Part shown: one piece after another, positions 1-8,340 of the stretch
Layout of the letters: every line of letters starts with the position of its first letter
How positions within the stretch are numbered: position 1 is the stretch's first letter
NCBI GenBank assembly: GCA_037892765.1
Contig: JBBKBW010000040.1
Direction: 5' to 3' (one strand)
Length of the DNA stretch: 25,348 bases
From: Clostridium_AQ sp900552125
GTDB taxonomy: Bacteria; Bacillota_I; Bacilli_A; Erysipelotrichales; Erysipelotrichaceae
Position numbers and translations under genes: made by a program
The notes under the pieces: model-generated
Databases searched by the model: none
What the model saw: only the letters and a program-made list of their open reading frames with translations
What the model was told of the DNA's origin: nothing

Positions 1-22
1 CTTTTATTATGCTTATTTACAC

Positions 23-53
23 AAAAAAAAGCAATCCATAATTCTGAGAATTA
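23..53 (-). terminator. possible terminator after the amidase gene
   Basis: Read on the minus strand, a short TAATTC/GAATTA stem (39-53) lies directly after the amidase stop codon, and a run of eight T follows about eight bases later (30-23). The stem is only six pairs and sits away from the T run, so this is a weak intrinsic-terminator candidate. Confidence 0.35.
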
Positions 54-55
54 CT

Positions 56-814
56 CTATGAATTCTGGACTGTACTTTCTTCTTCCTCTGCTTCTAATGT
101 TTTTATGATTCCATCTGCGATTTCATCCGCAAATAACTTTCTTTTTTCTTCATCTAATAAATAACTTCGATCCTGTTCACTCGCTAGAAAACCGGCTTCT
201 ATTAAGATAGCAGGTAAATCATTATTTTCTAATACATACAAAGGATATGTATCTTGATCTTTAGCACCACGATTTAAAGAATAACCTAATGTATCAATTT
301 CCGTTAAGATATTTTCTGATAACGTCGCAACTTTTTCATTCTGCATCTTTCCCCATATTTCATAGCCATAACTTCCCATATCATATTCTGTCGCATTTGT
401 ATGAATAGATACGAAATATTTGGCGTCGCTATTATTGGAGATATTTACACGTTCTTCCAAGTCCTCTTGTTCATTGCTTGGCCAAGAAACCTCATCACTT
501 TCTCTAGTATAGGCTACAGGATAGCCATGTTCTTCCAGATAATCACCAATATCTTTGACAATTGCTAATGTAACATCTTTTTCATAAACATCCTGATAAA
601 CTGTTCCGCTATCATAGCCTCCATGACCAGCATCAAGCACTACGACTGGAGGTTCTTGTACAATAAGATTTTTAATGGGCTGTAAAATTGGACTATCTGG
701 AAATATTTTGGTACAAACAATTAGTAATCCAACGATTATACACAATTCAATCGCAATAACGACTAATAAGCGTATGGGATTTATTCTCCTTTTTCGTCTT
801 CTTTTCTTTGCCAT
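56..814 (-). CDS. membrane-anchored N-acetylmuramoyl-L-alanine amidase (Amidase_3)
   Basis: The 252-residue protein begins with a basic stretch and one hydrophobic segment (about residues 14-36), so it is probably anchored in the membrane with its catalytic part outside. The rest is a zinc amidase of the Amidase_3/CwlD type that cuts the bond between MurNAc and L-alanine in peptidoglycan. Visible motifs are LDAGHGGYDSG with His64, Glu78 as the likely second ligand, SIHTN with His138, and LIEAGFL with the catalytic Glu206. It lacks the extra SPOR or SH3 binding domains of larger amidases. The start is the ATG at 814 with GGTGAGG just upstream. It lies 86 bases beyond the end of the phosphonate operon and has its own promoter candidate, so I see no reason to link it to phosphonate use. 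The family is certain; the exact role (spore cortex, division or turnover) is not. Confidence 0.93.
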   Translation of the reverse strand: MAKKRRRKRRINPIRLLVVIAIELCIIVGLLIVCTKIFPDSPILQPIKNLIVQEPPVVVLDAGHGGYDSGTVYQDVYEKDVTLAIVKDIGDYLEEHGYPVAYTRESDEVSWPSNEQEDLEERVNISNNSDAKYFVSIHTNATEYDMGSYGYEIWGKMQNEKVATLSENILTEIDTLGYSLNRGAKDQDTYPLYVLENNDLPAILIEAGFLASEQDRSYLLDEEKRKLFADEIADGIIKTLEAEEEESTVQNS

Positions 815-839
815 TTCCTCACCAGACTTTCATGTTTTA

Positions 840-848
840 ATTATAACA
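840..848 (-). promoter_or_regulatory. extended -10 promoter candidate for the amidase gene
   Basis: On the minus strand TGTTATAAT (848-840) is an extended -10 element 26 bases ahead of the amidase start. No good -35 hexamer was seen, which is tolerable for an extended -10 promoter. Confidence 0.4.
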
Positions 849-900
849 AAACCAAAACATTATTCCTACCTGATGAAAATTAAAATTTAATGAAAATTTC

Positions 901-1659
901 TTATAAACAGCCTTTTTCAATTTGTGTGATCCATGCTTTTTGATTCGCAAATATACAGAATGTATTCTCATCTGTAAAGAATGTATTATGAATTGCATAA
1001 GCACCAGCAACTTCTTCTAAAATAATGATCGCAGCTGCATAATCCCAGCATTTTGCTTTAGAAGTAATATATAAATCTGTTATTCCCTGGGCAATATGCA
1101 CAATGCTTAAGGAAGCACAGCCATAAGAACGATGTGCGCGAATCTTCTTTTGAAAATCAAATAAGTCATACTGAAAATGTTCCTTCATATAAGAAATTGC
1201 GGACATGCCCGCCTCTAAAACACATTCACTCAGCTTTTTTCTATGAAGCTTTTCTAATTTTGTATCATTTAGCCATGCACCTTTACCATGAATCCCTATA
1301 AATAATTCATCTCGCATCACATCATAAACAATTCCAAATACTGGTTTTTTCTTTTGATAATATGCTAGTGATATCGCAAAATCACGATGCATAGTCACAA
1401 AATTTGTAGTGCCATCAATGGGATCTAAAATCCATAGATAATCGCCCATTTCTTTTGTTTCTTCTTCTCCTAGAAACTGATGTGTAGGATACTGTTCCTG
1501 GATTTTTTTATGAATATATTGTTCGATCATACGATCATATTCTGTTACTAAATCCTGAATTCCTGTCTTATATTCTGCTTCTACACTAGATACTTCTCTT
1601 AATTTGTTTCCACATTCAAGTACTAAGTTTTTCGCAAAAGCTATCATATCCTGCTGCAT
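901..1659 (-). CDS. inositol-monophosphatase-family sugar phosphatase, last gene of the C-P lyase operon
   Basis: This 252-residue protein is a Mg-dependent phosphatase of the IMPase/CysQ/fructose-bisphosphatase superfamily. It shows LGEEE (residues 63-67), the metal motif DPIDGTTNF (Asp79, Asp82) and CWDYAAA with Asp206, so the catalytic set looks complete. Its start codon lies inside the end of the PHP gene (16-base overlap), which implies co-translation with the phosphonate operon. Family members remove phosphate from inositol phosphates, 3'-phosphoadenosine phosphates or sugar phosphates. Because phnN is absent and the PHP enzyme acts on cyclic ribose phosphate, I infer that this protein may dephosphorylate a ribose phosphate from the pathway. 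That substrate is not shown by the sequence; a housekeeping inositol phosphatase role remains possible. Confidence 0.88.
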   Translation of the reverse strand: MQQDMIAFAKNLVLECGNKLREVSSVEAEYKTGIQDLVTEYDRMIEQYIHKKIQEQYPTHQFLGEEETKEMGDYLWILDPIDGTTNFVTMHRDFAISLAYYQKKKPVFGIVYDVMRDELFIGIHGKGAWLNDTKLEKLHRKKLSECVLEAGMSAISYMKEHFQYDLFDFQKKIRAHRSYGCASLSIVHIAQGITDLYITSKAKCWDYAAAIIILEEVAGAYAIHNTFFTDENTFCIFANQKAWITQIEKGCL

Positions 1660-2465
1660 AATGTTACATCACTTTCTTTCATATAGGGGCTACATTCCCC
1701 AATATCTGGCTCATTACCATATCTGCCATGGGTATCACTGCCCCCTGTTTCTATTAGCTTATACCTTTTCGCAATTTGATGCAAGTCCTCCACTTCGCTC
1801 TTGCTGTGAGAGCTATGCCAAGTTTCTATGCCATCAATACCCATAGAAAGGTAATTTGGTATCTGTGACACTACCTTAGATAAATATGGATGAGCTAAAA
1901 CTGCAATGCCATGATCTGCATGAATAGCACGTATTGCATCTGCTACAGATACATATGGTATGGAACATTCACAAATACCGTTATTCTTAAATAATTTACG
2001 ATACACATCAGAATAAATACCATCACTATAGCCATGCTTCATCATCACATCCATAATATGCTGTTTATAAATAGCTGTAGAATCTATCGCAAGCTTTTCT
2101 ACTTCTTCTTTTGTAATCTTGTAACCATGTTTTTTCAATTGCTCAATCTGCCATAAAGAAGCTTTTAGACGATGTTGTAACGTAGTGGCACATAGGGCAT
2201 CCACATGTGGTGTATCCTCTCCAAATCCATATCCAAGAATATGTACTGGTTTTTGTAGCGTATCATCAAAAGCACTGATTTCGATTCCTTTCACAATTGC
2301 ACATGGTAATGAATATTCTTGTAAATGCTTATAACATGCGAAGGTATCATGATCCGTAATAGATATTGTATGCAGATTTTTTTCTTTTACGCTTGTTAGG
2401 ATATCAGCTAAGGACAGTGATGAATCGCTATATACACTATGTATATGCAAATCAATCGCATTCAT
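1644..2465 (-). CDS. phnPP: PHP-domain phosphoesterase, probable PhnPP-type cyclic ribose phosphate hydrolase
   Basis: The 273-residue PHP-family metallophosphoesterase begins with the metal motif DLHIHS (His7, His9) and Asp14, followed by ITDHD (Asp38, His39), Glu62 in KGIEIS, His75 in PVHILGYG, LAHPYL and the C-terminal GSDTHGR. This is the normal set of PHP metal ligands. Its start overlaps the end of phnL by ATGA, placing it inside the C-P lyase operon. In Escherichia coli, PhnP opens 5-phosphoribosyl 1,2-cyclic phosphate; no PhnP-like gene is present here. In Eggerthella lenta a PHP protein (PhnPP, Elen0235) hydrolyses both ester bonds of that cyclic phosphate, giving ribose 5-phosphate and phosphate. 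The same job is the best inference here. The PHP family is near certain; the substrate rests on context. Confidence 0.87.
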   Translation of the reverse strand: MNAIDLHIHSVYSDSSLSLADILTSVKEKNLHTISITDHDTFACYKHLQEYSLPCAIVKGIEISAFDDTLQKPVHILGYGFGEDTPHVDALCATTLQHRLKASLWQIEQLKKHGYKITKEEVEKLAIDSTAIYKQHIMDVMMKHGYSDGIYSDVYRKLFKNNGICECSIPYVSVADAIRAIHADHGIAVLAHPYLSKVVSQIPNYLSMGIDGIETWHSSHSKSEVEDLHQIAKRYKLIETGGSDTHGRYGNEPDIGECSPYMKESDVTLCSRI

Positions 2466-3166
2466 GATAGAAAGCCTTTCTGCATATTATATTCTCGATC
2501 ACACAATCCTTCCATAAACTCCAAATCATGGAAAATACCTAGCATGGTTGTTCCTTCTTTTTTCAATTGTTCAATAAGGTCACGAACTTTTTGCTTTGAT
2601 GAATTATCTAAACTTGCAGTTGGTTCATCCAATAATAATAATCTTGGTTTTTTTACCATTGCTGCCGCAATGTTTAATCTTAGTTTTTCTCCACCGCTAA
2701 AGGTATTTGGATACATGTCCCATAATGCTTTATCTAATTCAAAATGTTCTAACATATGAATCGCTTCTTTTTGTGCGGTTTCTTCATCTGATCCCATTTC
2801 CAATAACGCATTCTCAATAATCTGTCTTGCGGTTGTCCTAGGCATAATATTTAAAAACTGTGATACATATCCGATTTCATGACGACGAAGATAAATCATC
2901 TGACGTTCCGTTGCCTTACATAAATCAATCCATCCAAAAGCTGCACTATGATAAAGAATACGCCCTTCCTGTGGAAGATTGGTACGATAAATCCCTTTTA
3001 AGATTGTAGATTTTCCACTACCGCTTTTTCCAGTAATACCCACAAATTCTCCTGCATTTAATTGTAAAGAAATATGATCACAGGCATGAATCACTTTATT
3101 TGTGATATGCATTGTAAATGTTTTTGTTAAGTCTTCAATAATTAATAATTCCTGTTGCTTAGTCAT
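2462..3166 (-). CDS. phnL: PhnL, ABC-type ATPase of the C-P lyase pathway
   Basis: This 234-residue ABC ATPase has Walker A GKSGSGKST (about residues 46-54), signature FSGGEKLRLNIA and Walker B LLLLDEPTASLD. It lacks membrane parts. With PhnGHI, PhnL is needed to couple phosphonate to MgATP and form ribose 1-phosphonate 5-triphosphate. I chose the ATG at 3166 rather than an upstream in-frame start at 3205: it gives the usual N-terminus (MTKQQELLIIEDL) and an eight-base overlap with the preceding gene (ATGACTAA), a common coupling arrangement. The gene order phnM-transferase-phnL places it firmly in the operon. No odd residues were seen. Confidence 0.92.
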   Translation of the reverse strand: MTKQQELLIIEDLTKTFTMHITNKVIHACDHISLQLNAGEFVGITGKSGSGKSTILKGIYRTNLPQEGRILYHSAAFGWIDLCKATERQMIYLRRHEIGYVSQFLNIMPRTTARQIIENALLEMGSDEETAQKEAIHMLEHFELDKALWDMYPNTFSGGEKLRLNIAAAMVKKPRLLLLDEPTASLDNSSKQKVRDLIEQLKKEGTTMLGIFHDLEFMEGLCDREYNMQKGFLS

Positions 3167-3782
3167 GTGATTTATCCTTTCTATATTTATCAATAAATTT
3201 ATCAATATCTAATGAAAAATCATCAATTCGCTGACGAAACACTTCATCATCCCAATCCCACCAGGCAATTTCTTGTAGGGCTTCAATCTGTTTCTGCTCA
3301 AAACGAAAGCGAATGACTTTCGCCGGTACTCCTGCAACAATCGCATAAGGAGGAACATCATGCGTCACAACTGCACCACTTCCAATAACTGCACCATTTC
3401 CGACATGAATACCTGCCTCAATAATAACACCATGTCCAATCCAGACATCATGACCAATTTCTGTAATTGTATTTTCTCGGCGTTTAAAGAATTCTTTATC
3501 ATCTTCCTGATGAATACCATACATTTGTTTACGATACGTAATATGATGAGATGTCGGGCGTTCAATTGGATGCTGGGTAGCACCAATTCTTGCGTTTCTT
3601 GCGATATCCACGAAGCTATGAATAATAGTATTTTGAATCATGGTATAGGGTTCACAATAGGAGTATTTGCCAAAACTGCTATTCTCGATCGTACAATCTT
3701 TTCCAACCTTATTATAGATGGAAAACGTTGTATTTACTACCTCTGCCCCTTTTTCAATATAAGGCTTTTTATCTAATTTCAT
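3159..3782 (-). CDS. phosphonate-operon hexapeptide-repeat acyltransferase
   Basis: The 207-residue protein is a left-handed beta-helix transferase with hexapeptide repeats. The line CTIENSSFGKYSYCEPY and the segment DVWIGHGVIIEAG with GAVIGSGAVVTHDV show the repeats, and YAIVAGVPAKVI is the typical end of the coil. It resembles the transferase-hexapeptide family that recurs in phosphonate operons (phn_thr-fam) and, more broadly, chloramphenicol/virginiamycin-type acetyltransferases. It sits between phnM and phnL: the phnM stop lies three bases upstream, and no clear ribosome site is visible, which suggests translational coupling. By analogy with PhnO it may N-acylate aminoalkylphosphonates, but PhnO is a GNAT protein and the acceptor here is unknown. 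The family is confident; the substrate is inference. Confidence 0.85.
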   Translation of the reverse strand: MKLDKKPYIEKGAEVVNTTFSIYNKVGKDCTIENSSFGKYSYCEPYTMIQNTIIHSFVDIARNARIGATQHPIERPTSHHITYRKQMYGIHQEDDKEFFKRRENTITEIGHDVWIGHGVIIEAGIHVGNGAVIGSGAVVTHDVPPYAIVAGVPAKVIRFRFEQKQIEALQEIAWWDWDDEVFRQRIDDFSLDIDKFIDKYRKDKSHD

Positions 3783-3785
3783 AGG

Positions 3786-4955
3786 CTACATACGATAATG
3801 ATTCTGTGCAATACACAGTCCATCCACAAATACATCTGTAATAGCAGGAAGATGATTAGGCAACATACGAATAATTAACAGATCAGCTTTTTTACCTTTT
3901 TCAATAGAACCATATTCTGAATCAATACCTGTTGCACGTGCAGGCATGATAGTAACTTTTGCGACCATGTCTTCAAATTTCTGTCCTTTTTCAGTCATTT
4001 GAAATATCGCATGTAATAAGCTTGCAGGATAATAATCACTACATAAGATATCTGCCGCATTAGCTTCTATCGCATCTTTCGCATTCATATTTCCAGAGTG
4101 ACTTCCTCCAAGTAAGATATTTGGAGCACCTACTACTGTATACATTCCTCTACGTTTTGCTTCTTTTGCGACTTCTAAGGTAATTGGGAATTCAGAAATT
4201 GTTGCGCCGAAGTCTTGTACAACATCTAATTTTTCAATTGTATCATCATCATGAGAGGCAATAGAAATTCCTTGTTCCTGAGCTAGTTTAGCAGCCTCTC
4301 GTATTTTATCAAGTGTTAATTTTTCACTATGCATATGACGCTGTACTTCCTGTTCAACCTCTTCTTCGCTCATTTTCTTTTCTGAACGAATATACGTACG
4401 ATAATGTTCAATATTTCGATATTGTCCCTGCCCAGGAGAATGATCCATAAAAGAAAGCAGATGAACTCGTTTCTTTTCCAGGTATTCCATCATTAAAGGA
4501 AACTGTTTGATATTATCAATTTCAAAGCGCATATGAAAACGATGATGAATCAAATGCAGCTGTGAATGGCTTTTTTCAATAATATCTGCTAATTTTTTTA
4601 CTAATTCCGGTCTACGCATAGGAGATGCCGCAACTCCATCTAGTATACTAACGGAATGAAACATCGTTGTAATACCATGTGTACAACACTCTTTTTCAAA
4701 CTCATAAACCGCTAACTCCATATCCATAATACTCGTAGCTCGCGGTGCAGCCATTTTTTCAATATGATCAGAATGTACATCGATAAAGCCAGGAGTAATA
4801 TATCCACCATAAGCATTCACAACTTCATCTATTGGATAGGCATCCATTTCTGTTTCTTTTACGATATCATAAATTCGTTCATCTTTTAGTAATAAAGTAT
4901 AACCTTCTAAGATTTCATGTTCTAAGACAATTTTTCCATTCGTAATAGCTAACAT
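3786..4955 (-). CDS. phnM: PhnM, ribose 1-alkylphosphonate 5-triphosphate diphosphatase
   Basis: This 389-residue amidohydrolase matches PhnM in length and pattern. It cleaves pyrophosphate from alpha-D-ribose 1-alkylphosphonate 5-triphosphate, giving the 5-phosphate used by PhnJ. The N-terminal beta strands are followed by GFIDVHSDHIEKM with metal-binding His61 and Asp63. LIHHRFHMRFE, SFMDHSPGQGQ, SIASHDDDT and the C-terminal IEKGKKADLLII are further PhnM hallmarks. The ATG at 4955 has a strong AAGGAGG site, and the phnK stop is nine bases away. I see no missing catalytic residue. Confidence 0.95.
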   Translation of the reverse strand: MLAITNGKIVLEHEILEGYTLLLKDERIYDIVKETEMDAYPIDEVVNAYGGYITPGFIDVHSDHIEKMAAPRATSIMDMELAVYEFEKECCTHGITTMFHSVSILDGVAASPMRRPELVKKLADIIEKSHSQLHLIHHRFHMRFEIDNIKQFPLMMEYLEKKRVHLLSFMDHSPGQGQYRNIEHYRTYIRSEKKMSEEEVEQEVQRHMHSEKLTLDKIREAAKLAQEQGISIASHDDDTIEKLDVVQDFGATISEFPITLEVAKEAKRRGMYTVVGAPNILLGGSHSGNMNAKDAIEANAADILCSDYYPASLLHAIFQMTEKGQKFEDMVAKVTIMPARATGIDSEYGSIEKGKKADLLIIRMLPNHLPAITDVFVDGLCIAQNHYRM

Positions 4956-4964
4956 AGTTCCTCC

Positions 4965-5807
4965 TTATAATAATGAATAAACCAATTGCTGAGTATAAGG
5001 ATGCTGAGGATCTTCCATAACCTGATCGGTTAAACCCTGTTCAATAATTTCTCCATCCAGCATAACAATCGTACGATCCGCTAACATTCTAATAACACCT
5101 AAGTCATGAGATACGACAATCATCGATACACCTAAATCACGCTGTATCTTTTTAATTAAATCTAATACATTTGCCTGTACTGATAAATCCAGACCGGTTG
5201 TGACCTCATCTAGTAATAATACAGGAGGGTTATTACTTAAAGCTTTCGCAATCTGTACACGTTGCTGCATACCACCTGAAAAATTCTTAGGCTCTTCTTT
5301 CATTCGATGGGTAGGTATTTTTACTGCCTGCAGTAATTCCTCTCCACGAGAACGCATCTCTGAGACATTTCGTTTTCCTGCCGCTATTAATTTTTCTGCG
5401 ATATTTCCCATACTAGAAAAATTCATTTTTAAGCCTAAATATGGATTTTGATATACCATACCTAGCACATGATTTCGAATATAACGCTGTTGTTGGGAAG
5501 TTAAATCAAAAATATTAGCTTCTCCATTTTTATAAGTTCTGATTGTACAGCTGCCACTTGTCACATATTGATCAAAGTATAGACACTGCATCATAGTAGA
5601 TTTACCGCTACCGCTTTCTCCTACTACTCCTAAAATTTCTCCATCATATACATCAAAGCTGATATCTCTACATGCATAGACTGTTCCACAGTTTGGACAA
5701 TAATTGCCATGCAGATGTTCTGGATGTCCTTTACAATATGTACAGCCATCTCCAAATTGTTTATTTAAGTTTTTCACCTGCATTAAAGGCACATCGCTAA
5801 ATTGCAT
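4965..5807 (-). CDS. phnK: PhnK, C-P lyase ATPase with a cysteine-rich N-terminal insert
   Basis: The 280-residue ABC ATPase has Walker A GESGSGKST (about 63-71), signature NFSGGMQQRVQIAKA, Walker B LLLDEVTTGLD and the terminal segment DPQHPYTQQL typical of PhnK. PhnK docks on the PhnGHIJ core next to PhnJ. The first strand is interrupted by an insert of roughly 25 residues holding CTYC (Cys22, Cys25), several His and CPNC (Cys37, Cys40), which looks like a zinc ribbon or other metal knuckle; Escherichia coli PhnK lacks it as far as I recall. Walker B reads LDEV where LDEP is usual. The ATG at 5807 was preferred to one at 5828 because AAGGAGGG lies seven bases ahead of it. It overlaps the end of phnJ by 11 bases. 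Confidence 0.94.
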   Translation of the reverse strand: MQFSDVPLMQVKNLNKQFGDGCTYCKGHPEHLHGNYCPNCGTVYACRDISFDVYDGEILGVVGESGSGKSTMMQCLYFDQYVTSGSCTIRTYKNGEANIFDLTSQQQRYIRNHVLGMVYQNPYLGLKMNFSSMGNIAEKLIAAGKRNVSEMRSRGEELLQAVKIPTHRMKEEPKNFSGGMQQRVQIAKALSNNPPVLLLDEVTTGLDLSVQANVLDLIKKIQRDLGVSMIVVSHDLGVIRMLADRTIVMLDGEIIEQGLTDQVMEDPQHPYTQQLVYSLL

Positions 5808-6654
5808 TCTGTTTCCCTCCTTGTGCATTTAAACGCTCTAAACATTGACTGGTATCATTACATTGATAACTTACACTACCATCTTCTTCATTGATGATTT
5901 CATCAAGATATACATGACTTGCCCCACATAAGCGACAGCATTTTCCTTTGAAATCTTCTTGTTCGAATGGATAATCCTCAAAGTCTAAGGATACAACCTT
6001 CGTATATGGCGGTACCGCATAGATTTTTTTCTCACGCCCTGCCCCAAGCAAAATCAAAGCTTCGCTCTTCATCATCTTAGGATTATCGAATTTTGGAATT
6101 GGAGAAGGTGCCATAACATAACGATCATTTACCATTACAGGATGATCTGCCCCCATTGTCATGCGATCAAATTTCATGATCTGTTCAAAAAGCATCAGCC
6201 ATGCCCCTGTATATTCTTTTTCCGCATGTAAGATTTTTGTTTTTCTTTCACTTGGTTCATATTCACGTAAAGGTTCTGGTGTTGGTACCTGAAGAACTAG
6301 AATCTGATCTTTCTTTAAAGGAACCTCTGGGATACGATGGCGAGATTGAATCAAAGTAGCTTCACTTGTATGAATCGTCACATCCACTCCCGTTGTTGAC
6401 TGAATCAGATTTTTAATACTGATGGCATTAACACTTTCATCACTTCCCTGATCAATGACCTTTACTACATCTTCTTTTCCTACTAAAGATAAGGTTAACT
6501 GAATTCCACCAGTTCCCCAGCCTCTGGCTATCGGCATTTCTCTTGAGGCAAAAGGAACCTGATAGCCTGGAATACAAATAGCTTTTAGTGATGTTCTTCG
6601 TATTTCTCGTTTACTGCCTTCGTCAAAGAAAGCAAAATTATATTTCTTTTTCAT
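5797..6654 (-). CDS. phnJ: PhnJ, radical SAM C-P lyase
   Basis: This is the enzyme that breaks the carbon-phosphorus bond of ribose 1-alkylphosphonate 5-phosphate, releasing alkane and 5-phosphoribosyl 1,2-cyclic phosphate. The 285-residue protein has the conserved glycine-rich ARGWGTGGIQ stretch and the four C-terminal cysteines in the PhnJ spacing: CRLC (Cys240, Cys243), then Cys265 and Cys271 in CNDTSQC. These correspond to Cys241, 244, 266 and 272 of Escherichia coli, three of which bind the iron-sulfur cluster while the last is the proposed thiyl residue. I took the ATG at 6654: AAGG lies nine bases upstream, while the ATG at 6660 is too close to it. The gene overlaps phnI. All key residues are present, so it should be active. 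Confidence 0.96.
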   Translation of the reverse strand: MKKKYNFAFFDEGSKREIRRTSLKAICIPGYQVPFASREMPIARGWGTGGIQLTLSLVGKEDVVKVIDQGSDESVNAISIKNLIQSTTGVDVTIHTSEATLIQSRHRIPEVPLKKDQILVLQVPTPEPLREYEPSERKTKILHAEKEYTGAWLMLFEQIMKFDRMTMGADHPVMVNDRYVMAPSPIPKFDNPKMMKSEALILLGAGREKKIYAVPPYTKVVSLDFEDYPFEQEDFKGKCCRLCGASHVYLDEIINEEDGSVSYQCNDTSQCLERLNAQGGKQNAI

Positions 6655-7747
6655 AAGCATTTTCCTTTTTCGTTTTTCTAATACTATTTAATTTTGATTG
6701 GAAGGTTACATAATGAGGCAATTTCAAATGAGAAATAAAGCCTGTTGCTTCTACGGAATCAATATGATAAAGAACAAATTCTTCATCATTTACCGCAAAG
6801 CTTTTATCTTCACTCTCTAAACATGTGTCTAGAATACTCATCGCAATTGCTTTTGTTTCATTTTGTCCAAATGTTAAACCATATCCAACTTTAAATTCTA
6901 ATTCTTTATTTCCATCTGGATTCGTAATCGTAACTGGGATTAGACTTTCTACCTCTGTTACTTTGATTTCTCCTATATAGTAAGAATCATCATCTGAATC
7001 CTGATGCATTGGATCCGCAATCGTTATAGGAAGCATACCAACACGTAATTCTCCAACTGTTGGATGCACGACTCCATAACCACGCAAAGAAGCATATCCT
7101 AAAGCTGTTACTGCCTGTGTCATCCCTCTGCTTAGAATCTGAAGACGTTCACTTCGTTTTGTTGGGAAACTAAGCATTTGTTTTGTCGCATCCTTAGGAG
7201 GTGTATCATCGTTCTCTATTTCAGGAAGAAGCCCTTCTTTACGCAGATAATCACTTACCTTTGGAAGACGAAGATGATCTCTTTGGATAGTACATTCACG
7301 ATGTAAAAATTCGTTAATAAATGTTTTTACCTCTTCTTCCTTTTCCTCCAGTAAATCAAAATCTAATAAACGATGTACATAGTCATAACTAGTTCCTAAT
7401 ATCTGCCCATCAGGGATATCTTTAAAGGCTGCCGAAATTCGTCTTTCTACTTCCATATCTTCACTATTTACGATATTAGAATAATAACTGCGAGGTAATG
7501 TAGATCGATAACTACGCAATAAGAATACTGCCTCTTCCATACTTCCCTCTGCCTGCTTAATAGCTAAAGCACATAAGGATGGATCATATAAGCTTGCTTC
7601 ACTCATCACCTGATCTATCAATAAGCGCATCCCTTGTTCAATCTGTAATGTACTAGGACCTAAGCCTTGTTTTAAGCGTTCATATTTTAAACGGCGAATA
7701 CTTTCATCAATTGCCTGTGCTCCACCTTTTACCGCAACATATGCCAT
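6638..7747 (-). CDS. phnI: PhnI, nucleosidase/phosphonate-coupling subunit of C-P lyase
   Basis: The 369-residue product begins MAYVAVKGGAQAIDES, the canonical PhnI N-terminus, and has the usual length. PhnI swaps the adenine of ATP for the phosphonate together with PhnG, PhnH and PhnL, and is a core subunit of the PhnGHIJ complex. RGYGVVHPTVGELRVG and GYGLTFGQNETKAIAMS are recognisable conserved blocks. The ATG at 7747 has AAAGGGGA eight bases ahead, and phnH ends only three bases upstream. The end overlaps phnJ by 17 bases. Confidence 0.95.
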   Translation of the reverse strand: MAYVAVKGGAQAIDESIRRLKYERLKQGLGPSTLQIEQGMRLLIDQVMSEASLYDPSLCALAIKQAEGSMEEAVFLLRSYRSTLPRSYYSNIVNSEDMEVERRISAAFKDIPDGQILGTSYDYVHRLLDFDLLEEKEEEVKTFINEFLHRECTIQRDHLRLPKVSDYLRKEGLLPEIENDDTPPKDATKQMLSFPTKRSERLQILSRGMTQAVTALGYASLRGYGVVHPTVGELRVGMLPITIADPMHQDSDDDSYYIGEIKVTEVESLIPVTITNPDGNKELEFKVGYGLTFGQNETKAIAMSILDTCLESEDKSFAVNDEEFVLYHIDSVEATGFISHLKLPHYVTFQSKLNSIRKTKKENAYEKEI

Positions 7748-7750
7748 AGT

Positions 7751-8329
7751 TTATCCCCTTTCTATCTGTGTCGTCCTAGGTAATGCGACACAATTTGCGT
7801 TCGCATCAACGAGAATCATATCAAAGCCTAGCGGAAATTCTTCATTCACAAGTTTTCTTTTGTCCACCCACTCTTCCTGTAAAGGAAGTGAGATTGTCTT
7901 TTTATCTTTAATTCCAGGTCCAGATAATGTCCACGCATCTCCACCATACAAATCATCACATTCCACTAACATCGTTGCGCCTAAATGCGGATCTTCTAAT
8001 GTTCCTATCTGAATCTGATTCATTACTTCTGTCAAATGATCAAGATTCTTTTTTGTCACGATGACATGAGCTGCATCTGCTTGTTTTACTTGTTCACAAT
8101 ATGTTAAACGTGCAATTGTAAGAGCCAGTTCTTCATCATCTACTACATGAAAACTAGTGTCCGCATCAAGAAGCATATAAAACAATACCTGCATACCTTT
8201 TACACAAGATAGCGGTAAATCAAGTTTATCCGCCTCTTCCTTTAAACTAATAATCTCTCCTGGATAGGCGAATGCATGCACGATTTTACGATATGCATGC
8301 TGAATATCAAATACCATATCAAAGTTCAT
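7751..8329 (-). CDS. phnH: PhnH, C-P lyase core subunit
   Basis: The 192-residue protein fits PhnH in size, order and sequence (FRKIVHAFAYPGE-like start, here AYRKIVHAFAYPGEI at about residues 12-26; later LSGPGIKD and the ending LVALPRT-like CVALPRTT). PhnH forms part of the PhnGHIJ complex and has a fold related to PLP enzymes without the cofactor. The start at 8329 follows AAGGAGAG, and the phnG stop is 11 bases upstream. Nothing unusual is visible. Confidence 0.92.
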   Translation of the reverse strand: MNFDMVFDIQHAYRKIVHAFAYPGEIISLKEEADKLDLPLSCVKGMQVLFYMLLDADTSFHVVDDEELALTIARLTYCEQVKQADAAHVIVTKKNLDHLTEVMNQIQIGTLEDPHLGATMLVECDDLYGGDAWTLSGPGIKDKKTISLPLQEEWVDKRKLVNEEFPLGFDMILVDANANCVALPRTTQIERG

Positions 8330-8340
8330 AGATACTCTCC

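Noticed and set aside
3360..3776. Plus-strand frame of 138 codons opposite the hexapeptide transferase
   Set aside because: It is antisense to a well-supported gene, has no ribosome site and looks like low-complexity shadow coding caused by the regular hexapeptide repeats.
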